A DNA stretch of 64,000 nt, from the NCBI GenBank assembly GCA_031385005.1, contig JANNBB010000051.1, forward strand, positions 1-64,000. The letters are read 5' to 3'. This stretch comes from JADKIH01 sp031385005 (GTDB lineage: Bacteria; Bacteroidota; Bacteroidia; AKYH767-A; 2013-40CM-41-45). The number at the start of each line of letters is the position of its first letter. Position 1 is the stretch's first letter. Below are positions 52,229 to 59,305 of this stretch, one piece after another. The notes under the pieces were generated by a model. It had not been told where the DNA came from and searched no databases. It saw nothing but the letters and a program-made list of their open reading frames with translations. Position numbers and translations under genes: made by a program.

Positions 52229-54727
52229 ATGATTATCAATAAAAAGAATTGGCTTTACTATTTATTATTTTTATTCATAGGGTACTTTATTTACAATTTC
52301 CAAATAGAAAAGAGCTTTAATTTATTTACAATTTATGTTCTTTGCATATCATTTAATTTTATCGGAAACATCTTTAAACTTAACCCTAAAAAATTACTGC
52401 CGGCATTATTTGGGTGTTCATTATTTCTGATGTATGGAGTCTCGTATGACAATGGGAGCTTTCATTTACAATTTTTACAATTTTTTATACTGCTTTCAAT
52501 TTTTGCTCTATTACTTGTAGCTCTTATATCAAACTTCAAACTTCAAATTAAAAAAATAATCGTAGTTGTTTTTGGGATTGTAATGGCAATGATCTATCTT
52601 ATTAAAGAAGATAAATTAGCAGAATACAAATATATTCCATTCGTAATTAGCAGCTTTTTCATGTTCAGAACCATAAGCTTTCTTTATGAAATAAAGTACT
52701 TGAAAAAGGAAGTTTCCCGTATAGATAAAATTAATTATTTTCTGTTGACTCCCAATTTTTCCATGCCTCTGTTTCCTATAGTTGATTATAAAACTTTCAT
52801 AAACTCCTATGAGGGAATAACAACAAACACTCTCAGAAGAAGCGTTCTTCTCATATGCAAAGGTGTTTTTCAATTACTACTTTATCGATTCATTTACCAT
52901 CTAATCATCATCCCTTTCGATGAAATTCAGACCGCTTTGCAGGTATTCATTTTTCTTGTGGCGAATTTTTTGATCGTATTAAGAGTTATTGGTGCATTCC
53001 ATATTGCCATTGGATTAATAATCCTTTCCGGATATAATATTCCTGATATCTTCAACAACATCTTTTTCTCTACCGGCTTTAGCAACCTGTGGCGCCGAAC
53101 AAATATGTACTGGAGAAATTTTATGATAAAAATATTCTATTATCCTATCTATTTTAAGATAAAAAAACTCGGTATTTATACTGCACTAATCATCTCTACA
53201 TTTCTCTCCTTTTTTATCACCTGGATATTGCACACTTACCAATGGTTTTGGCTGAAAGGAACTTTCCCATTAGAAATAAAAGACGCCATATTCTGGGGCA
53301 GTTTTGGACTTCTTGTTTCCATTAACACCCTTATTCAACAAAAGGAATTAGATCGATCAGGCAGTAAAATAAATTTACCGTTCCCTGTACTTCGACAAGC
53401 CTTTTCAGGATTAATCGTTTTGTTAGTTATGTCTGTTTTATGGAGCATTTGGACATGCAACTCTCTGGAGTCCTGGTGGACTGTTGTGAAAAATATCAGG
53501 AATATTAATTTCGAACAATTAAAAATTATTCTACTTCTGTGTTTATGCTACCTTTTCATTGCCGGAGTTTATCACTTTTACCAAAATAATGCCGAACATA
53601 GATTTACCTTTTTTCAAAAACAAAAAAATGCCCTTTCTTATACGGGATTTATTGTTCTCTTACTCACACTTTTTGTCTTAAGCAAGCAAAAGAACTTTCC
53701 TGTTCGAATAATTCCAATCATTACCGAAAAACTGAATAAAGCAGATTTAACTGTAATCGACAATGGCTACTACACAAACCTCATCAGCACAAACAACTAC
53801 AGTTCCCAAATATGGGTTAACGATAACGATATAACTAAAAACTGGACCAAGTATATTACATCGAAAACTACTACTTCTCGTAATGATTTAATGCTCACAG
53901 ATAACATTCCAAATGCATCAGTAAAATACAACGGAATTAATTTCACGTTAAATGATTTTGGATTGCGGGACAAAAATTATCCTAAAAATAAACCAGATTC
54001 CTCTTATCGAATAATTATTCTTGGCGGTTCTTACGAATGCGGAAACGGAATAAACGATGGTGAAGATTTTATTAGTCTGGTCGAAAGCGAACTTAATAAT
54101 CATTATTCAGCAACTATGAATAATAAACCGGTACATATTGAGCTAATCAATTTCTCAGTAAACGGTTATCGCCTTTTTCAGCGCCTCTATCTTTATAAAG
54201 ATAATGCTCGTTATTGGAATCCGGATGCAGTATTGTTATTTATTCATTCAAATTATCGTCTACGTGTATGCAACTATGTCAACAGATTAGTGAATTCAGA
54301 CAATATTATTAATGATCCATATCTAAAAAACATTGTTGAAATGACAGGCATTGCCAAAAATGATGGTGGGATGACCGTAAAAAATAAACTTGGGAACTTT
54401 GCGGACTCCCTTAACTTCTTTGCTGTTAACAAAATGTGCCTTCTTGCAAAAGAAGATAGCGCAAATTTAATTGCAGTTTATTTACCTGCAATAAAAGATA
54501 AAGGTTCAATTAGAGATAGTATATTTATGGCTGATATTTGCAGCATAAATAATATCAATCAAATTAGCTTATCAGATGTCTATGCCGGTCAAAACAAAAA
54601 AGAATTATCCTTGTCCGATGTAGATTTTCACCCAAATAAAAAAGCGACCGGCTTAATCGCCAATAAGCTTTTGGAAAAAATCCTTCTTCATCAGGATTAC
54701 TTCAACATAAAATTCACAAAAAAATAA
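52229..54727 (+). CDS. MBOAT acyltransferase fused to SGNH domain (DltB-DltD-like)
   Basis: The protein has 832 residues. Residues ~1-490 form about twelve membrane helices of an MBOAT enzyme: 'IDKINYFLLTPNFSMPLFPI', 'GFSNLWRRTNMYWRNFM' then 'IKIFYYPIYFKIKK' (the F-W-R-R-W-type loop), and 'FFITWILHTYQWFWLKG' with the conserved MBOAT His. After a last helix (~475) comes a soluble C-terminal domain with the SGNH fold: 'RIIILGGSYECGNGINDG' (nucleophile Ser), 'INFSVNGYRLFQRLYLY', 'DAVLLFIHSNYR' and a C-terminal 'DVDFHPNKKATG' giving the Asp and His. MBOAT enzymes carry acyl groups across the membrane to glycans; SGNH proteins (DltD, AlgJ/X) act beside them. It opens an operon with a carrier protein and ligase, so the donor is probably acyl-carrier protein. 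Confidence 0.88.
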   Translation: MIINKKNWLYYLLFLFIGYFIYNFQIEKSFNLFTIYVLCISFNFIGNIFKLNPKKLLPALFGCSLFLMYGVSYDNGSFHLQFLQFFILLSIFALLLVALISNFKLQIKKIIVVVFGIVMAMIYLIKEDKLAEYKYIPFVISSFFMFRTISFLYEIKYLKKEVSRIDKINYFLLTPNFSMPLFPIVDYKTFINSYEGITTNTLRRSVLLICKGVFQLLLYRFIYHLIIIPFDEIQTALQVFIFLVANFLIVLRVIGAFHIAIGLIILSGYNIPDIFNNIFFSTGFSNLWRRTNMYWRNFMIKIFYYPIYFKIKKLGIYTALIISTFLSFFITWILHTYQWFWLKGTFPLEIKDAIFWGSFGLLVSINTLIQQKELDRSGSKINLPFPVLRQAFSGLIVLLVMSVLWSIWTCNSLESWWTVVKNIRNINFEQLKIILLLCLCYLFIAGVYHFYQNNAEHRFTFFQKQKNALSYTGFIVLLLTLFVLSKQKNFPVRIIPIITEKLNKADLTVIDNGYYTNLISTNNYSSQIWVNDNDITKNWTKYITSKTTTSRNDLMLTDNIPNASVKYNGINFTLNDFGLRDKNYPKNKPDSSYRIIILGGSYECGNGINDGEDFISLVESELNNHYSATMNNKPVHIELINFSVNGYRLFQRLYLYKDNARYWNPDAVLLFIHSNYRLRVCNYVNRLVNSDNIINDPYLKNIVEMTGIAKNDGGMTVKNKLGNFADSLNFFAVNKMCLLAKEDSANLIAVYLPAIKDKGSIRDSIFMADICSINNINQISLSDVYAGQNKKELSLSDVDFHPNKKATGLIANKLLEKILLHQDYFNIKFTKK

Positions 54728-54732
54728 ATCAC

Positions 54733-54981
54733 ATGTCAACAGAAAATATAAAAGAAGAAATAAGGACCTACATTAAAACCAACATTATTCAAAAAGAAGA
54801 TATTTTTATTGCAAATGACACTCCCTTGATCTCAGGAGGAATTGTTGATTCTATTTCTACTTTAAAAATGGTTGATTTTTTAGAGAATAAATTTAAGATC
54901 GAATTTCTTCCTCATGAAGTAGATCGTGAAAACCTGGATACGATCGATTTAATCGCTCAGTTTATACAATCAAAAAAATAA
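54733..54981 (+). CDS. Acyl/peptidyl carrier protein
   Basis: The protein has 82 residues, standard for a stand-alone carrier. The phosphopantetheine site is Ser40 in 'PLISGGIVDSISTLKMVDFL' (D-S-x-x-x-L). Helix 1 is 'IKEEIRTYIKTNII' and the last helix 'LDTIDLIAQFIQSKK'. In this context it should hold the aminoacyl group activated by the ligase at 54987 and serve as substrate of the flavoprotein at 56492, as PltL/RedO do. DltC is the other parallel. The start follows the MBOAT gene by 5 bases, and the ligase gene starts 5 bases after its stop. Confidence 0.93.
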   Translation: MSTENIKEEIRTYIKTNIIQKEDIFIANDTPLISGGIVDSISTLKMVDFLENKFKIEFLPHEVDRENLDTIDLIAQFIQSKK

Positions 54982-54986
54982 TTGCC

Positions 54987-56492
54987 TTGAGCAAGGTAAA
55001 TAACAAATTACACAGCTACATTGAAAATGCCATCAGTCGCAATGGCGAAAATAGCTATTTAATAACAGACAAAAGCCATTTCACTTACAAGCAGATTTAT
55101 GAAATGGCCATCACTTTTATAGAGGTTTTAATCAGAGAAGGAATCCAAAAAAACGACAGAGTCGTCATTTATTCTTCTAAAAATGCTGCTTCCATTGCTC
55201 TGATGATTGCCTGCAGCAAATGCGAATGTATTTACATTCCCATTACTTCAATCAATCCTGCAAACAGAGCAAAATATATCATCGATGAAACAGCCGCAAC
55301 GTTTATTGCCTGTGATGAACCATGCGGACTAGAACTGAATAAAACAGATTTGGTTTTACAACAAATTCACTCCTCGGAAGGAATAAAACTTTTCGCTCAG
55401 TCATCGCCCAGAAAAGAATACACCATCCCTAATGATAGCGGATTTATTCTCTTTACATCCGGATCAACCGGTACGCCCAAGGGAGTCGTCATTTCTCATG
55501 CTGCGGCTATAGTATTTATTGACTGGGCAGCAAAAGAGTTTGAGATAACCGATCAGGATCACATCGCTTCTATTGCCCCATTTAATTTCGATCTGTCTGT
55601 TTTCGATATCTATGTAACAGCCAAAATGTCCGCCACATTACATCTGTATACAGAAAAGGAAACTAAAAATGCACTCTTAATGGCGCAGAAAATTTCCACT
55701 GATCTGATTACTACCATATATGGAACACCCACTTTTTATTCGACACTGGCAAATTATGGCAAACTAAATAAATACGATTATTCGTCATTGAAGAATGTAC
55801 TTTTTGCGGGTGAGGTTTTTCATACTGAAAACTTTTACTTTTTACTAAAGCATTGGCCGGATAAAAACTACGCAAACCTTTATGGGCCTACAGAAACAAA
55901 TGTCTGTACTTTCTATAAATTAGATACGAAAAACAAAGAATACGCAGTTTTTCCAATTGGGAAAAACTGTGAATTTGCCCAACTGCTAATCGTGGATGAA
56001 AACGATAATGTAATTACCGAAAGTCTCAAAAAAGGAGAGCTACTTGTTGCCGGGCAATCTCTATTTAATGAATACTGGAATGACAGGGTAAAAACACAAT
56101 CAACTATTTTTTTTGACAAGAACGGAACACGTTATTACAGAACCGGTGATATTGTCTATAAAGATAATTCCGAAAACCTGGTTTATGTAAACAGAAAAGA
56201 CAGGATGATTAAGAAAAACGGCTTTCGCATTGAACCCGGCGAAATCGAACGGGTAATGCTTTCCTTTCCGAATGTCTCCAATGCTGCCGTCATATTCTCT
56301 GCCAACAAAAATCAATTGATTTGCTTTCTCGAAAGTCCCCATAAAACAGAGGAAATCTTTCTAAAGTTAAAGCAATTTTGTCAAAATCACCTACCTGTAT
56401 TTATGATTCCCGATAAATTCATTACTTTAGATGCCATGCCGAAAACCAGCAGCGGCAAAGTTGATTTGCTGGCTTTAGACAAACAACTTTAA
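54987..56492 (+). CDS. Amino-acid adenylating ligase, L-proline type by pocket code (PltF/RedM-like)
   Basis: The protein has 501 residues of the ANL superfamily: 'FILFTSGSTGTPKGVVIS' (P-loop), 'NLYGPTETNVCTF', 'RYYRTGDIV', 'NRKDRMIKKNGFRIEPGEIE' and 'KTSSGKVDLL' (A10 Lys). Asp202 in 'FNFDLSVFDIY' matches the Asp that holds an alpha-amino group, so the substrate is an amino acid. Hand alignment to PheA gives the pocket D202-L203-F206-Y245-L272-A274-L298-V306-C307. As I recall, that is the code of the L-prolyl-AMP ligases that feed pyrrole synthesis. It lacks a carrier or condensation domain, so it loads the separate carrier upstream. The start is TTG (54987); no in-frame ATG is close. Confidence 0.9.
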   Translation: MSKVNNKLHSYIENAISRNGENSYLITDKSHFTYKQIYEMAITFIEVLIREGIQKNDRVVIYSSKNAASIALMIACSKCECIYIPITSINPANRAKYIIDETAATFIACDEPCGLELNKTDLVLQQIHSSEGIKLFAQSSPRKEYTIPNDSGFILFTSGSTGTPKGVVISHAAAIVFIDWAAKEFEITDQDHIASIAPFNFDLSVFDIYVTAKMSATLHLYTEKETKNALLMAQKISTDLITTIYGTPTFYSTLANYGKLNKYDYSSLKNVLFAGEVFHTENFYFLLKHWPDKNYANLYGPTETNVCTFYKLDTKNKEYAVFPIGKNCEFAQLLIVDENDNVITESLKKGELLVAGQSLFNEYWNDRVKTQSTIFFDKNGTRYYRTGDIVYKDNSENLVYVNRKDRMIKKNGFRIEPGEIERVMLSFPNVSNAAVIFSANKNQLICFLESPHKTEEIFLKLKQFCQNHLPVFMIPDKFITLDAMPKTSSGKVDLLALDKQL

Positions 56493-57607
56493 TGAATTTT
56501 GATTTAAGCGAACAACAAAAATTGTTGCAAGAGAATGTTTATGCATCTGCCCTCCGCATGGACAATAAACTTCCTTTTACTCAACGCTGGAGATATTTAG
56601 CCAATACAGGAATCATTGGTACCTGTATTGATTTAGAATTTGGCGGACTGGGCTTGGGTGCTTTGGAGATGCTTCTTGCTTTCGAAGCACTTAGTAAAGG
56701 AAACACAGACAATGGCCTTTCCTTTGCTATTGCCGCTCACACACTTTCTTGTGTTATTCCCATTCACATATATGGCGCTTCAAATCAAAAGAAAAAATAT
56801 CTGCCTAAATTAATCAACGGTGATTGGATTGCTGCAAATGCAATGACAGAAAGCGAAAGCGGTTCGGATGCATTTAACATGCAATGCAAGGCAATTAAAA
56901 AAGGAAATGATTTTATTCTGAACGGAACTAAAACATTTATATCAAACAGCACAACTTCCAACATCGCTTTAACTTATGCAGCTACCAATCCTGATAAAGG
57001 ATTTTTTGGCGGCATAACTGCCTTTATTATTGAAAAGGAAAAATATACCATTAGTCCTGAATTCCGTAAAATGGGACTGGAAAGTTGTGCGCTCGGTGAA
57101 ATTATTTTTAATGACGTTGCTCTGAAAGAAGAAAATATTTTGGGAAAAGAAGGCAGTGGAGCAATTATCTTTAATCATTCTATGGAATGGGAAAGAATAT
57201 GCATGACCGGTATACATCTTGGAGCCATGCAAAGAGTACTTGATAAAACAATTGACTTTGCAAAACAACGCAAAAGCATGGGACAGAGTATCTCAAAATA
57301 TCAAGGAATATCTCATGCAATCGCTGAAATGCAAGTGTTATTGGATGTTTCTAAAGCATATGCTTACCGTGCCGCCCGGTTATTGGATAATAAAAAAAAT
57401 GTCAGCAAAGAGGCCGCAATTGCTAAACTTTTTGTGAGCAATTCAGTTAAAAATTTCATGTTACAAGCTATGCAGATATTTGGCGGATATGGCTATCTCT
57501 CCGATTATGGTATCGAACAGGAAGTGAGAGATGCATTAGCCGCAACCATTTATTCAGGAACATCAGAAATTCAAAAAAATATTATTGCATCTAATCTCGG
57601 TATATAA
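56492..57607 (+). CDS. Acyl-CoA-dehydrogenase-like flavoprotein, candidate prolyl-carrier dehydrogenase (PltE/RedW-like)
   Basis: The protein has 371 residues, full length for the family: 'FGGLGLGALEMLLAFEALSK', 'AMTESESGSDAFNM' (FAD/substrate loop), 'FILNGTKTFISNS', 'KMGLESCALGEIIF', 'MQIFGGYGYLSDYGIEQEVR'. At the site of the medium-chain enzyme's catalytic Glu it has Ser355 ('IYSGTSEIQ'); Glu234 in 'SMEWERICM' lines up with the catalytic Glu of isovaleryl-CoA dehydrogenase. That arrangement is the one I associate with L-prolyl-carrier dehydrogenases. Predicted reaction: FAD-linked oxidation of prolyl-S-carrier to pyrrolyl-2-carboxyl-S-carrier. Its ATG overlaps the ligase stop by one base (TAATG), so translation is coupled. 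Ordinary beta-oxidation is unlikely in this context. Confidence 0.9.
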   Translation: MNFDLSEQQKLLQENVYASALRMDNKLPFTQRWRYLANTGIIGTCIDLEFGGLGLGALEMLLAFEALSKGNTDNGLSFAIAAHTLSCVIPIHIYGASNQKKKYLPKLINGDWIAANAMTESESGSDAFNMQCKAIKKGNDFILNGTKTFISNSTTSNIALTYAATNPDKGFFGGITAFIIEKEKYTISPEFRKMGLESCALGEIIFNDVALKEENILGKEGSGAIIFNHSMEWERICMTGIHLGAMQRVLDKTIDFAKQRKSMGQSISKYQGISHAIAEMQVLLDVSKAYAYRAARLLDNKKNVSKEAAIAKLFVSNSVKNFMLQAMQIFGGYGYLSDYGIEQEVRDALAATIYSGTSEIQKNIIASNLGI

Positions 57608-57643
57608 TTCTTTCCTGTAGATTGGTAAATTAATTCAATCATC

Positions 57644-59050
57644 ATGCAAAAAGTGCAAGATTTCATAGTAATTGGCGGAGGACCCGCCGGTTCTACTGTT
57701 GCCACACAACTGGCGCGAAAAGGATATTCGGTCACCGTATTTGAAAAAGAAAAATTCCCCCGAGAACACGTAGGCGAATCGCTTCTCCCATTCTGTTACC
57801 AGATGCTTGATGAAATGGGAATCCTTGAAGACATGAAAAAATACATGGTCCGTAAGCCGGGAGTCATGTTCATTAGTGCTGACGGTAAGAAAAAAAACAC
57901 CTACTGCTTTAACAAAGTCATTCACGACGAAAGCGCATTATCATTCCACGTCTTGCGTGCGACCTTCGATGATATGCTTTTACAAAATAGCCGAAAATTC
58001 GGAGCAACTGTCTTGGAGGAAACCAAGGTTACAAATGTCGAACTCGACAGACCGGATGAAACTGTAAAAGTAGATGTGATGGATAAAAATGGCACTACCA
58101 CCACCTACTATGCAAAACAGTTAATCGACGCCAGCGGGCAGGATACTTTTTTGAGTCGTAAATTCAACAATAAAAAATCATTTGACAAGCTCGATCGGAT
58201 CGCTTTAGCCACACATTGGATGCTCGATGAAATGCCTGAGTTTATAGACGTGGGAATTCAACCTATAGTTTATTTAGGTGGAGAAAAAGCGGGTTGGATT
58301 TTTGTGATACCCGTAGGCGTCAACAGAATCAGCGTTGGCGTTGTGTTGAATAACTCTTATGTACGGGCCGAAAAAGCAAAGTTGAATGAACAAGGAATTA
58401 CTGACTGGAAATATCCGTTTTATCTGAATGAATTGAGTACATCTCCTTATGTAACCGACTTATTGAAAAATGCCAAACGCAGAGAAGGGCAACCGCTAAT
58501 GGTGGTTGGCGATTACTCTTACTATACAGATGTAAAGTATGGAAATGATTTTACGTTAACTGGCGACTCCTCTGCCTTCCTTGATCCTATATTTTCCAGC
58601 GGTGTTTATCTGTGCATGAAAAGTTCATTTCTGATTGCCGATGCATTGGATAAAAAAATGAAAGCAGGAAACATGAAAGATAATTCTGCCATGCAAGATG
58701 CCTTTAAAAGCATTGATGGCGCCTATAAATTAATCGCTAAATTCATTTACTATTTCTATAATGCAAAAGCACTGAATCTGGCAGAACTGGATGAAAATAA
58801 CATGGAGTTAAGTGATCACATCAATCATGAAACATCTTTTCAGCTTTTACATTATTTGCTCGCCGGAGATTTCTTCTCTGAACATGAGAAATACAATGAA
58901 ATGATCGACCTGTTGCAAGATCCCAAACATTACATGCGGTTTAAAAACTTTGCTTTAGACAAACACGACAGAACTACGGCAACCTGTGACTACAAAACTT
59001 CTGATTCTTACAGCAAAGAGCTTATGGAATTATTTAAGTCTGAACAGTAA
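57644..59050 (+). CDS. FAD-dependent halogenase-like protein (PltA/CndH group)
   Basis: The protein has 468 residues. N-terminal FAD-binding motif 'VIGGGPAGSTVA' (Gly11-Gly16), then 'KFPREHVGESLLPF', which is near-diagnostic for flavin-dependent halogenases of the phenol/pyrrole type. 'VRKPGVMF' supplies the conserved Lys71 with P-G, the residue taken to form the chloramine or steer HOCl. 'LTGDSSAFLDPIFSSGVYLC' (307-326 region) is the second FAD signature, matching 'GDAAxFxDPxxSSGV'. The family's WxWxIP motif reads W218-I-F220-V-I-P here, with Phe for the second Trp, so activity may be changed. In context the substrate would be pyrrolyl-S-carrier. Related geranylgeranyl-reductase-like oxidoreductases are the main alternative. 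It lies 36 bases after the dehydrogenase gene. Confidence 0.88.
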   Translation: MQKVQDFIVIGGGPAGSTVATQLARKGYSVTVFEKEKFPREHVGESLLPFCYQMLDEMGILEDMKKYMVRKPGVMFISADGKKKNTYCFNKVIHDESALSFHVLRATFDDMLLQNSRKFGATVLEETKVTNVELDRPDETVKVDVMDKNGTTTTYYAKQLIDASGQDTFLSRKFNNKKSFDKLDRIALATHWMLDEMPEFIDVGIQPIVYLGGEKAGWIFVIPVGVNRISVGVVLNNSYVRAEKAKLNEQGITDWKYPFYLNELSTSPYVTDLLKNAKRREGQPLMVVGDYSYYTDVKYGNDFTLTGDSSAFLDPIFSSGVYLCMKSSFLIADALDKKMKAGNMKDNSAMQDAFKSIDGAYKLIAKFIYYFYNAKALNLAELDENNMELSDHINHETSFQLLHYLLAGDFFSEHEKYNEMIDLLQDPKHYMRFKNFALDKHDRTTATCDYKTSDSYSKELMELFKSEQ

Positions 59051-59305
59051 ACCACAATACTATTTTATTGGACTAGAGTTTTGAGTGAATAAGCTTCATC
59101 TCTTCGTGTGAAAGTGAAAGTGGACACAAAATAAAAAGGTAATTAAAATCGAAAGAGCTAAAAATCGCTAGAAATTAACCTCTTTCTGCCATCAATTGCC
59201 TAAATATTTGTTTATTTGTAATCACACCGAGTATATAATATTCCGCCCTTAAAATGTTTCAACTTGAAGGTCTATATTACTTTAATTAACTAACTTTCTC
59301 TTAAA

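Noticed and set aside
54987..56492. Ligase as DltA (D-alanine ligase)
   Set aside because: The setting is Dlt-like, but the pocket code is of L-proline type and the adjacent dehydrogenase and halogenase do not belong to Dlt operons. Kept as the main alternative.
56492..57607. Flavoprotein as a fatty-acid beta-oxidation enzyme
   Set aside because: No enoyl-CoA hydratase, thiolase or ETF gene is nearby, the usual catalytic Glu is Ser, and it is coupled to the ligase gene.
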